From Chrysophaeum taylorii (lineage: Eukaryota; Sar; Pelagophyceae; Pelagomonadales; Pelagomonadaceae): 64,000 nt of DNA. The notes under the pieces are model-generated. The model did no database searches. It saw only the letters and a list, made by a program, of their open reading frames with translations, and was not told the origin of the DNA. Position 1 is the stretch's first letter; every line of letters begins with the position of its first letter. A program made the position numbers and the translations under genes. The stretch spans positions 111,796 to 175,795 of the forward strand of contig JAQMWT010000679.1 of NCBI GenBank assembly GCA_029834535.1, read 5' to 3'. This document shows, piece by piece, positions 10,601 to 21,279 of the stretch.

Positions 10601-13308
10601 CGTAGGCGCCGACACGGTGGCCTTCGTCTTGGAAGATGTCGATGTATTCCACGTGACTCGACAGGTTCGCGCTCTCGACGTCGTGTGCTATCGATGGCCG
10701 CCGGCGGAATCCGGCGCGGGGGTCGGCGGTGTGAGCAAATACGTTCGTCATCTCCGAGTTCTGCAGCACGAGCACGAATTTTCTGCGTTTCACGGAAGTC
10801 ATAGGTGAGTCGAACGGAGAAGGACGACGACGTACCGTTGGTAGATCCACGACATGAGCTTGCCGCACATGTTCCTCAGTATCATCATGGGTCCTTCAGA
10901 GGCGGAGATTGAAAAGGCGCAGAGTAATAGCGGCTTCTTGTCGAGGGAGGAGTCTTCGGCCATGTAGACCTCTACGCATGACATGGTCGGCTTAGAGTCG
11001 TCGTTCTCGACCATGCCGCATCCTGCCAGGAACGAGACCCAGGTGCCCACAGCCATCATGGTCACCAAGCAAACGAAGGAGGCATGGTAGGCGGCCCTGC
11101 GTGGGGATCGGTGCTTTTTCTTGTTGTCGAAGTGCCGCCGCTTGTTGCCTACTAAACGGCGGCGGCGGCGGCGCCGGCTGCCCGTTGGTGCTATCGTAGT
11201 AGTCGGCGCAGCGGAAATCGTCGGTGTGAGCGAGGGCACATAAGATGGTCGTGACGTCGGCAGCGATGTCGGAATGGACGAGGGTTGCGATGTAGTGGGA
11301 TTTTTTGACGCCGAAGGCGCCGGGGTCGGCGTGGAAGTGGGTGTCAAGTCGACGTACCGTTCGTCGATCAACAGGTCCTTCGGGATCACGCCATTCTTGC
11401 AGGTGCCTGGTACGGGGATGCGGGCGTCCGCGTGGCATGCTGAGCCACAACGGCCGTGGACCTGGACGCAGGTACCCTCGAGGGTGTGGGCTGTCGGTGC
11501 AGCTTTGAGCTGCCAATAGTATTCTTCCGGATCGCTCAAGTATTCGAACGGCGTCGCACACGCCACGAGATAAATGAAGCCGGGTTTATCCAGACCTGCG
11601 ACAATTTTCGTCACACACGTTGTCGTTCGTTCACAAATATGCCAATCACAGAGAGATCTGCAAACATGCAGATCTGATGGCGCGCAGCGATACAAACGCG
11701 CTCCAAAGCGTTGTCAACAAAGAAAAATTATCGCAGACGCTGATCCGCACAGCACGTCGAAATTATGGTGTCGTCGTCAACGGTCTCGTCGTCGGTCTCA
11801 TTCACCTCATCGTCGTCGTCGTCGTCGTCGTCATCATCGCGGGGAAGTGGGGTCGGCCTACAAACTTGGGTAACGCTGTCACCAGTAGGCAAGTCCGTAA
11901 GTATCCCCGGGTTGCTGACGATGAACCAGTCTTTGAAGTTATAGGAGGCGAGCAGGGCGATGTACGACGCGGACGAGATCCCCTGACCCACCCAATAATC
12001 GGTGACGGTGGCCCGGATCTCGTAGGTAACGCCGAATTCCTGCGTCCAATCGTCGGCGTCGTCGCAGCGCGAGCACGTCGAGTTTGGCGCGTCAAAGGTG
12101 GAAACGTAGAGGTCCAGGCCGACCGAGGAGTTGAATATGGAAACGCGGTGATCGTCGGTCTCATTGCGCTCGATTGTCAGAAGCTTCAGCCAAAGTGGGA
12201 TCCAGACGATAAGATTGCACAGCAAAAATAAGTACGAGACGCGCGAGAACCAAGAGCGGTATATCAGCGACCGACGCGCTCTCGTGCGCACACCAAACTG
12301 GGAGTTTTGCGTCTTGCGCTGGCGGCGGCGCCCACGCGGGCCATGCCCTTCGTCTGTCTCCGCGAATCCGCCGAGGTTGTTGGATTTGAAATGCTCGAAG
12401 TTTTTGACAGATACGCTTTTTGCCGACTTGTCGAGGAGCGCGGGCCTCATGACGCCGATTCGCCGCTGGTGTTTGTCTGACGATCGTACCAACAGGGGCT
12501 CGGTTTCCTCGTGGCTGCCGCTCTCTTCCGTAGCATCCTCGTTACCCCTGTCAGCTGCAGCAGCCGAAGTCGCGGAACATTGCTTGTCTCCCTCCTCGTC
12601 CGCGACCGGGGCGCGATCGTCGTCGTCTCGCGAGGCACTCGCGCGTACTACTTCGCGTTGCGATGCGTGGGGGAGTTCTTCGTCTTCCGACATTTCACCC
12701 TCCTCGGGGATTGCCGAGGGTAGGCTCAAAAGTTGTGTTTGCGTCGGGTCATCGCAGCGCGGGCAGGGTGAGAAGGTTTCGACGACGTCCTCCTCGTCCT
12801 TCGCGTCCTGCTTGTTTCTGCTGCGAAGGCGGTCGGCCAGGGCCACCTGACTCCGCTGGCGCTCTGACTCGAGTTGTGCCTCCAGCCGGGCCATCCCGCT
12901 TGTTCGCGACTGGCATAAAAGCTGAACCTTGCGCTCGTCGTCGCCGTCGACAGAGCGCCTTCGAGAGGAAAACACGTCCAGGTCATTCAAGTCCGTCGGG
13001 CGCGACTCGTTGTAGATCTCGAAGGATCGGGGCTTGACGCGCTCTTCGCTCGGCGTCTCTTCCCCAGGACTTGCTGGCGACAGCAGTTTCGTCGCCTCCT
13101 CCAGGACGTCGTCGTCTCGCTCCACAGCGTCGTCTGCCTCTTTTCCATCATACATCACGGGCACCACCGCGGGCGCCGGCGGCGGACGCTGGCCATCCTC
13201 CAGCAAAACTGAGGTGACTTCGTACACGATGCGCTTGATGCTTCGCTGAAGGGCGCTCTGCCGTCGCGTCTCGACGACAGAGCGCACCTGTCCATAAGGA
13301 CTCGACAT
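7663..13308 (-). CDS. Multi-membrane family-2 (cellulose-synthase-like) glycosyltransferase, five exons
   Basis: Proposed exons are 11739..13308, 10836..11595, 8392..10782, 8053..8309 and 7663..7988, giving 1,767 aa. The frame is kept at every junction. The donor of the 8310-8391 intron is the least certain. The N-terminal ~320 residues are acidic and disordered. A first membrane helix follows (S-Y-L-F-L-L-C-N-L region), then a lumenal domain with N-glycosylation sites, cysteines, a poly-Asp run and a Ser/Thr/Pro linker, then a second helix. The catalytic part has GT2 hallmarks: V-F-D-C-R-H, C-G-T-N-A-V-W, an E-D pair in M-I-E-D-T, and a divergent Q-x-x-R-W element read as V-F-R-W-S-K-G-A-V-Q. 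Five or more further membrane helices follow. Such enzymes make beta-linked polysaccharides at membranes. Which glucan or chitin-like polymer is made cannot be told. Confidence 0.75.
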
Positions 13309-13430
13309 GTGGTGTATCCTTCAAGTATCCAAGAAGTGACTTCCTTCCCTTCCTATTTCGAAAAGATGTAAAAATTTGACTATTATTGTGCGACCTTCAA
13401 CTTGTGGTCCGTCGCCCCAAAAAGGTCGAT

Positions 13431-14531
13431 ATGCTCCGCGACAGGGAAGGTGTCGTTGCTGTCGTGGCGCAGTCTTCGGGGTTGGCTGCAGCGTTCCCAA
13501 CGATGCGCGAGCAGGGCGTGCGGCGGCTCGAGGAGGCGCTGGAGATGCGCGTGCGCGTGAGCGAGTCGTGCTTCCTGTCGACGGATCAGCTGACGCCCGA
13601 ACGGCGGGGTCAGGAGCTGAACGCCGTGTTCGCCGACACGCGCGTCGCTTTGGTAGTATCGGCGATCGGGGGCGACGACGCTATCAGAGTGTTGCGGCAC
13701 CTGGACCTCGAGACGATCGCGAAGAATCCTAAGCCTTTTATGGGCTACAGCGACGCGACGTCTTTGCATCTGCTGCTGTTCGAGCTCGGCGTCCTCTCGC
13801 TGTACGGCGGCGCCCTTTTGTGCCAATTCGGCGTGGGTGGGCCCGGCATGCACGCGTACACGCAGGAATCGTTGCTGACCGCGTTGTTCGGGCCGCGGGA
13901 CGCGCCCGTTCCCGTGCGACCTTCCGACGCCTTCCTCGACGGCTACCTCGACTGGAGCGAGCCCAAAAATTTGAAAGTTGCGAAAGACCTCGAGGAAAAT
14001 CCGGGCTGGGAGTGGCACAACTGCCCTCGCGCCGACTACGATACGAAGACGGGCATCCTCTGGGGGGGCTGCCTCGAGGTTTTGTTCAATCACCTCGCCG
14101 CGCGCGTATGCATCCCCGAGTCGGACCAGCTCGCTGGGGCCGTGCTCTTTGTCGAGACTTCCGAGGTCTTTCCCCCGTCTCATGTCGTCTACTCTTTTTT
14201 CCAGTGCCTCGGCGAACTCGGGTTACTCCAGGGCTTCGCGGCCGTCCTTGTTGGACGCCCGCAGACCGTGCACCGCGATACGCGCGCCCCGCCCTCGCGC
14301 GACGCCTACCGCCGAGATCAAAAACGTGCTATTCTCCGCGCAATCTCCGAGTACACGAGCCCGCCCTTGCCCGTGGTCTTCGACCTCGACTTTGGCCACA
14401 CCGACCCCCAGGTCTTCGTTCCAGTCGGAGGGACGGCCCACATTTACCCTCACTCTCGCGCGATCACGTTTACATACGAGAACGCGCCTCGGCGGCGGCG
14501 GCGGCCCTTTCCAGCACGCGCGGGAGGTTAA
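13431..14531 (+). CDS. Peptidase S66 / LD-carboxypeptidase-like protein
   Basis: The product is 366 aa, with the start taken at the ATG at 13431 because V-V-A-V-V-A-Q-S-S-G, the usual N-terminal strand of the family, begins about eight residues later. The nucleophile serine is in M-G-Y-S-D-A-T. The glutamate of the Ser-Glu-His triad is probably in G-G-C-L-E-V-L or L-F-V-E-T-S-E, and the histidine is in D-F-G-H-T-D-P-Q. The length fits the family (about 300-350). Known S66 enzymes cleave the L-D peptide bond of murein tetrapeptide or inactivate microcin C. In a eukaryote the substrate is not obvious; uptake or recycling of bacterial cell-wall peptides is inference. There is no signal peptide, so it should be cytosolic. 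A bacterial origin is plausible, but the codon use matches its neighbours. Confidence 0.82.
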   Translation: MLRDREGVVAVVAQSSGLAAAFPTMREQGVRRLEEALEMRVRVSESCFLSTDQLTPERRGQELNAVFADTRVALVVSAIGGDDAIRVLRHLDLETIAKNPKPFMGYSDATSLHLLLFELGVLSLYGGALLCQFGVGGPGMHAYTQESLLTALFGPRDAPVPVRPSDAFLDGYLDWSEPKNLKVAKDLEENPGWEWHNCPRADYDTKTGILWGGCLEVLFNHLAARVCIPESDQLAGAVLFVETSEVFPPSHVVYSFFQCLGELGLLQGFAAVLVGRPQTVHRDTRAPPSRDAYRRDQKRAILRAISEYTSPPLPVVFDLDFGHTDPQVFVPVGGTAHIYPHSRAITFTYENAPRRRRRPFPARAGG

Positions 14532-14830
14532 ACAAGACGCGGGATTCCATTCCCCACGTGTGGTAAAGAGCATAGTGATGGAAGTCGTTTTGAGGGACGG
14601 ACGGACGGACGGACCATCGACGGGTCCCGAGGAGGAGGAGGAGGAGGAGGAGGAGTGCGCGCGGCAGAAAAAAGACACATCTTCTTCGATTCGCAGAAGA
14701 CATCTCGTCGTCGCAGCGCAGCCGTAATTTTAGAAGTGTTCCTTCTTCTTCCAAAGTTCGTTTCTTCGTTTGTTCGAAGAGTTTTTTTTTTTTAAGTCGC
14801 GTCTGCGTGTGCAAGGAGCGAGGAAAAGAC
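14532..14830. other. Short convergent intergenic region with microsatellites
   Basis: This lies between two converging genes. It holds an (ACGG)n run near 14598-14612, a (GAG)n run near 14631-14655 and a poly-T tract near 14782-14793. Nothing gene-like is seen. Confidence 0.5.
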
Positions 14831-14843
14831 CTAGTCACCGATG

Positions 14844-14880
<37 letters not shown>

Positions 14881-15679
14881 GCGCGCGCTTGTTGACGCGC
14901 TGTCCTCCGCGCGTGCCGCGCGGTCGGCGGCGCGGTGGCCTCGCGGCATGCTTTTTTCCGTCGTCGTCCTCCTCCTCCTCTTCGACGCCCGAGTCGAGCT
15001 TGACGAGCCGAACGGTGAAATCGAGGGTAGCGTTCGCAGGGATCCTCGGCGGCGCGCCGGCGCGGCCGTAGGCGAGGTCGGGCGGAACCACAATCTCTCT
15101 TATGCCACCAACGCGCATCCCAACGACCCCGCGCTCGAAGCCCGTGACGACGGAGGCGGTCCCGAGGACGAAGTTGAAGGGGTCGTTTGGGTTGGAGACG
15201 TGATCGAAGCGACGGTTGGACTTGTCGAGGCGACCGCTGTAGCAGACGCCCACGGCGTCGCCCGGTTCGGCCGGCGCGCCCTGGCCGATTTTGATGTCGC
15301 GGATCCAGAGGCCGGCCCCGAGGTCCACCGGAACGCCGCCGTCGCCGCCGAGAAGAGTGGTCGGCGACGTCGCGAAGAGGGACTCTTTCGTCTTTTGCTT
15401 CTTTTGGGAGGAGGTCTTCTCCTTGGTGGTGGCGAGGAGATGGGTCGCAGGGGACGCAACGAACAACGAGGCCATCATTTTCGAGGACGATTCGCGTTCG
15501 TCGTTCTTCCGCTTTCCGCCGACCTGTTCGGCACGCGGAGTCAAAGGGGATTCTTCTTCGGCCGACGACGACTTCTTGCGCCGCATTCGCGGTACCACCA
15601 CGCTGCTCCGCGACAACACCGACGACTCGCGCCGCCGCAATTCCATATCCTCGAGGGCCTGGAGGTTCTTCGCCTCCAT
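14831..15679 (-). CDS. FKBP-type peptidyl-prolyl isomerase, nuclear type
   Basis: The protein is 282 aa from the ATG at 15679. Residues ~1-110 are charged and basic and contain K-K-S and K-R-K-N clusters suited to nuclear import. The FKBP fold spans about residues 115-215: G-L-W-I-R-D-I-K-I-G-Q-G, then G-D-A-V-G-V-C-Y-S-G-R-L, F-N-F-V-L-G, V-V-T-G-F-E-R-G-V-V-G-M-R-V-G-G, P-P-D-L-A-Y-G and A-T-L-D-F-T-V-R-L. These residues form the proline-isomerase pocket. Behind it come an acidic E/D run, a basic R/K stretch, and a poly-alanine tail encoded by a GCC repeat at 14841-14880. Acid and base tracts next to an FKBP domain resemble nuclear FKBPs that act on histones and ribosome biogenesis. The order here (FKBP before the acidic run) differs from yeast Fpr3/Fpr4. 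Confidence 0.88.
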
Positions 15680-15839
15680 CGCCGTCGTCGTCGTCGCCGT
15701 CCGAATCAGTAATAATAGATAGAACCAACCAACCGCCGATGGTTGACAACGGCCGAGTCAACGGTGTAATTAATTCCCTTACCCCCACACCTGGCGTCGC
15801 TTCGGTTTAAGGAAGGAAGGAGTCAGTGTCGTTGCCACA
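15680..15839. promoter_or_regulatory. Bidirectional promoter region, FKBP / PI3-kinase
   Basis: Only 160 bp separate the start codons of two genes that point away from each other, so both promoters must lie here. An AT-richer patch is at 15705-15725 (AATAATAGATAG). No canonical TATA box can be assigned with confidence. Confidence 0.5.
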
Positions 15840-18800
15840 ATGCGGCTCGTGGCGTGCTCGTGCAACCTCGGGGGCTTGGCGCCAAAGAACCTCGGGGAGT
15901 GGCTGGCGGCGCCCGAGGGCGAGGACGTGGTTTTCGTGGTGGGTTTCCAGAACTCGAGCTTTTGCGGGGGCGAAAAGGACGAGGAACGCGGCGAGCTCCA
16001 AGCCGGGCTCGTGCGAACGCTCAGAGGGTACGAGGTCAAGGGGTACGCGAGGTTCGGGCGGGTCCGCGTGTTCGTGCTCCGTCACCGCGTGGCCGTGGTC
16101 ATCGACGAGGAGGTCCGGCACTGCGAGGCCGCGGCGCCCGAATTTGGAATCGTCGCGATCGCGTTCGGGGTCGAGGGCTGGCGCGTCGGCGTCGCGTGCT
16201 GCCACCTGCCCCCCGGCGAGGGCCGCGCTTCCGACCGGAGCATCGTGCTGCGCGAGGGGTTCCGGGAGGTGTCCCCGGTCGTGGCGAGCTGCGACCACGT
16301 CATCGTTTTCGGGGACCTCGCGTACCGGCTGTCGCCGGTCGCGCCGCCTCGGGTTGGTGCCGAGACGACGACGACGACGACGATGCCGACGCGCGCGGCC
16401 GCGCGGCGCGCCCGACACGCGCAGGTGCGGGCGCAGGACTGGGCAGGTCTCGCCTTGCTCGACGAGCTCGACGCCGAGCGGCGCGCGGGCCGTTGCCTCG
16501 CGGGCTTCGACGACGCTCCGTGTTCCGAGACTATGCCGAGCTTTGGGCTCGCGGCCGACGGAACCTACGACCAACGCCTCGCCCCGGCCTATACGGACCG
16601 CGTCTTGTGGCGGAGCCTCGCGGGCGCGCGGCCCTTTTTGCGCCGGATCCCGGCCCCGTGGGTCCTCGAGGCGTCCGTCGCGCCGCGCCACAGGCCGACG
16701 CGCGTCGTCTTCGAACTCTCGGCCCCCGGCGAGGCCGCGTCGACTCGCCGCAGCGCGGGCGGCCGCCTCCACTGCGCCCACCTCAAACTTCGCCACCTGC
16801 GGCACACACCCGGGTCCGAAAGAGCCGCCGCCCGGGTGAGGGTGACGGTCCTCGCCGCCGGGTGCCGCGCGGTCGGCGACGTCGCCGAGACGCGCGAGGC
16901 AAAGCTCGCCGACGGAGCGGCGGTTTTCGACGACGAGCTCGCGGTCGCCGTCGACGCCGAGACGGCCGAAAGCGTGGCGGACGAAGAGAACAACTCGGGC
17001 CGCACGGTCGCTCTCGCGGTGCGGCTCCTCGAGGAGGACGCGGGCGCGGCCGACCTCGACCTCGACCTCGTCGCGCGCGAGTCGAGACGCGCGTGGGCCT
17101 CCTTCGTCGCGCCCCTCGTGGCCCCCGGCGGCCACATCGTCGGCGTCGTCTCCGGCAAGCTCCGATTCACGCGGTCCAACGAGCCGATTCCGGTACCACC
17201 GCCCGACGATAAAGACGACGACGACGACGCGACGATTCCGCGCGCCGAAGAGGCGTCTGCCGAGCCCGCGCTCGCGATCGAGGCCCGACTCCTCTACGAA
17301 AAGTTGAGAGCGACATCCAACGAAGTCCGGAACCTCGAGGCGCAACTCGAGCTCGAACGCGCCAAGCGCGTCGAGGCCGAGACCCGAGCCGCGGCCGAGA
17401 GGAGGCCACCCCTCGTCGTAACCGCGGCCGCCGCCGCCGCGCGGAGCGGGGAATTCTTCCCCGTCGTCGAGACTGGAACTAACTTCCTCCGGTCGATTCC
17501 GTTGTTCCAGGCGCTCAGCGAGCTCCAGCTCGCAAAGCTGCAGCAGGCCCTCGTGACCCGCGACTACGACCGCGGCGCCAAGATCATCGAGCAGGGCGAC
17601 GAGCGCGGCAGCGAGTTCTACATCGTCGCGCGAGGCCGGGTGCGAGTGACCGTCGTCGGAAAACCACCTCCGACCGACGACGACGAGGCCGCCGATCACC
17701 ACGCCTTGATGGCCCAGGGGAGCATTTTGGAGGACGACGCCCGCGAGCGCCAGGTCGCGCTCCTCAATCCTGGCGACTACTTTGGCGAGCGCGCTCTCAT
17801 CCTCAACGAGCCGCGCGCCTCGACGTGCGTCGCCGACACCCCGACCGGCGTCGCCTGCCTCGTCCTCGATCGCGACACCTTCGAGGACGCCGTCGCCGAC
17901 ATCGACAACATCGGCACCGTCTTCTCGGGGTACGAGCACGACGCGCGCGACACCTCGCGCGCGAGTCTCGAGCGCTTCGTCGCGACTTATTCCGACCTTC
18001 TCGGCCTCCGAGAGGACGACCCTAAAAAGGAAAAGGAAGATCTTCGCGCCGTCGCGCGGGCCGCGCTCGCCGCCGAAAAGAACGGGGGGGGCTTTTCTCG
18101 AGCCCGCGAGCTCCAGCTCCTGCTGCTCGACGCGATCACGCCCGAACAATCCGTCGACGAAATCCTCGCCGCGGGGATCGAGGTGGCAAACGCCGTCTTC
18201 GGCCGCGAATTCGCGTGCTACTTTCCCGTCGACGCATCTAAGCGACGCCTCGCGCGTTGGAGTTGGCCAACTGCCGCGTTCCACGGCCGTCGCGACGACC
18301 TCGCCCCGTGGGACGGCGCGGCCGCCGTAGCCGCCGAAACCAAGCAGCTCCGCCGCGCCGACGGCGTTCTGGCGATGCCGATCCTCGTCGCGCCCGACAG
18401 CGGTGACCAAGCCGCAGTGAGTAATAATGAGAAGGCTGTTGCGATACTCGCGATGGAAGACCAAGAAGACGAAGAGGAGCCACCCGCGTACCGTCGAGAA
18501 GCCCTCGCGATTATTGCGGCGGAGATTGCGCACGCCTTTCGGTTCAAGTGCGCGGAGCTCGACTTGCTTCTGGGCATCGAAGGCACGCGGTCGTCGGCGC
18601 GGGTCGTGGAGCCGCCAGACCTCGAGCTCGCGACGCTCACGGTCACGCCGCCGCCCGCTGCCGGCGAAAGCGCGCGCGAGGAGGTGCCGCGCGCCAAGCA
18701 TCACCGCCACAAAAAGCACCGCGACAGCAAGCACCACCACCACCACCACCACCACCACAAGGTGAAACTCAAGAAGAAGCACCACCGCGCGCCGCACGTC

Positions 18801-21279
18801 GACCTCGAGGGCTCGGAGGTGAGCGTCAATCTCTACGAAAGCCTCGCAAAATGCGAGAACGAGAACGTCGTCGCGCGCGTCGAGGTGTTCCACGGCTCGA
18901 TCCTCCTCGTCCAACCCTGGGAGTCCGACCCGTGCGTGCTGCGCAAAGCAACAACAACAACAACAACAACAACAACAACGGGCAGCGGCCAGTTGGTCGC
19001 GGACTTGAAAGGCCAAAAGGTCAAGTTCGAGGCCGAGCCGGGAGAGGTCGTGGGACTGATGGATATCCCGCTCGCAGCAGTTCTGCAGCTGTCGATCCGC
19101 CGGGCGTCGGGCGACAAGCGCAATCTCGCCTTCTGCAAGGTCCCTTTCTGGACCGCGCAGGACTGCGCGGTGATATCGACCGCCGGCGCGCCGCTCCGGC
19201 TCACGTTGGCAGGCGGCGATCCGAGCTCGACGATCGGCCGGCGGAAGATCCGCGGACCGACGTACCACGACGCCACCGTGGCACCCTGCGTCCTCGAGCT
19301 CGTCGGGGTCTCGACGGACACCATCGTCTATACGCCCGAATTCAACGACGACGCCGAACGCAAGAAGCGTTTGATGCGATCGCGCGAATCTTTCTCGACG
19401 AGTAGTAACTTCGCGCGGTCCGCCGCCCAGACAAGCACCACCACCGACACGCACGAGAGAGAGCACGACGCCCTCGAACGCTTGTTGACAATGCACGCAC
19501 TTCACGAGGCCACGCCGGCCGAGAAGGACTTGTTGTGGGCCGAACGGGCGACGTTCGCGCGGAGTCGACCGTCGGCACTTCCAAAACTCGGCCTCGCTGT
19601 CGACTGGGGCAAGCGCGACGCCGTCCTCGAGTTCTACCTTCTCCTCGACGACTGGCCGCTCATGCCGCCCCTCGAGGCCCTCCAGCTCCTCAACCTCCGG
19701 TTCCCCGACCCCAGGATTCGGGGCTACGCGGTCCGGTGCCTCGACGCGCTCGCCGACGACGAACTCGCAGCCATCACCCTCCAACTCGTGCAAGTCGTCA
19801 AGTTCGAGGTCAACCACGACACGCCGTTGAGCCGGTTCTTGCTCCGACGCGCCCTGAGAAACCCCGTCGTTTGCGGTCACGCGCTCTACTGGTCGCTCGC
19901 GACGGAGAAGGACGTCGGCGACGACCACCACTACTGTCGCGTCCTTTTCGACCTCTACGTGCGGTTCTGCGCCAACTACCGCGTCCCCCTCGGTCACCAG
20001 GTCTTGCTCGTCACCAAGCTCGCCCAGGTCAGCGCGCGCGTCAAGCTCATGAAAGCGGCGACCGACGACGAGCGCGACGACCTTCTTCGCTCCGAACTCG
20101 AGAGCGTCGTCCTCCCGCGCAACTTCCAGCTCCCGTTGTCCCCCTTCATGGTGTGCCGCGGCTTGCTTCTGCGCAAGTGCAAGGTCATGGGCTCGGCTCA
20201 ACGGCCGCTCTTGCTGACCTTTCTCAACGCTGACGAGACCAAGCCAAACCACGTCGTCATCTTCAAGTGCGGCGACGACCTCCGCCAGGACCAGCTCACG
20301 CTCCAGCTGATCCGCGCGATGGACCAGATCTGGCGCGACGCCGGCCTCGACCTCCGCATGTCGCCCTATCGCTGCGTCGCGACCGCCGCCGAACAAGGCT
20401 TCATCGAGGTCGTGCAAAATTCCAGCACGCTCGCCAACATCGCGCGCTCCGAACGCTTTGCCGCCTACGGCAAGCCGCGCTTCCGCGTCAGTCGCAAGTA
20501 CGCCGCCGCTGCCGAGGCTTACTACGGCAACGACTCCCTCCTCCGCTGGATCACGCGCGAATCCCAGGACTACGCCGACGAACAACACGCCGGAGAAGAA
20601 GAGCATAAGCGAGAAGCGACCCGCGACCCCGCCGTCCCCTCCGCGTCGGCGGCGCACTCCGCGACGGCCAACCCCCTCACCCAGGGCGCGCCGCTGGTCG
20701 GCGCTCTGGACAACTTCGCGCGGTCGTGCGCGGGCTACGCGGTTGCGACGTACGTATTGGGCATCGGCGACCGTCACAACGACAACATCATGTGCACGCG
20801 CGACGGCCGTCTCTTCCATATCGATTTTGGTCACTTCCTCGGCAACTTCAAGGAGAAGTTTGGAATCAAGCGCGAAAAGGCCCCCTTCGTGTTTACGCCC
20901 AGCTTCGAAAAGGTCCTCGGAGGACGCGGCAAAGGGGACCACTACCGCCTTTTCGAGGACCTCGCCTCAAAGGCCTTCCTCGTCATTCGACGCTACCGAG
21001 ACTCGCTTCTCGTGTTGCTGATGCTCATGGTGCGTCGTCCTATGTCGACTCGCTTTCTTCTTCTTCTTCTTCTTCGAGTCGTGCGTTGTGTAGGTCGACT
21101 GCGGCATACCCGAGCTCAAAACACTCGCCGACGTCAACTGGGTCCTCCAGACCTTCATGGTTGACGAGACCGACGACGCCGCGGCCTCGCAGCGATTCCG
21201 CGCTCTTGTTGGCGAATCCCTCAATTGCAAGCGCACGCGCTCCAACTTCGCTGTCCATTCCCTCGCCCATACGGACTGA
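15840..21279 (+). CDS. Fusion protein: pseudo-inositol-5-phosphatase, cNMP-binding domain, class I-like PI3-kinase
   Basis: The model is join(15840..21029,21094..21279), 1,791 aa, with one 64-nt intron ending in a long pyrimidine tract. Residues ~1-290 follow the inositol-polyphosphate 5-phosphatase fold, including P-A-Y-T-D-R-V-L-W (249-257). Catalytic positions are lost, however: Q37-N38 stands for Q-E, G-D-L-A161-Y for G-D-L-N-Y, and R283-H for D-H. Residues ~548-690 are a cyclic-nucleotide-binding domain with an intact cassette (F-G-E-R-A-L ... P-R-A-S, E650). A GAF-like stretch follows at ~770-900. Next are His-rich and Thr runs, a C2-like domain, the PI3K helical domain (~1220-1400) and the kinase. 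The kinase keeps the D-R-H-N-D-N loop (1644-1649), D-F-G (1662-1664) and a class I-type K-F-G-I-K-R-E activation loop. Exon 2 supplies the G-I-P-E-L C-terminus. It should phosphorylate phosphoinositides at the 3-position under cNMP control; this is inferred. Confidence 0.85.

Noticed and set aside
13383-14183. Minus-strand frame opposite the S66 peptidase
   Set aside because: Shadow of a GC-rich gene; the plus strand has the catalytic motifs.
15807-20942. A 1,711-codon open frame on the minus strand opposite the PI3-kinase
   Set aside because: It has no domain motifs, and its composition is the mirror of a GC-rich plus-strand gene (E/V/R/D-rich). The plus strand carries unmistakable kinase and cNMP-binding motifs. 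Long antisense frames are expected in GC-rich coding DNA.
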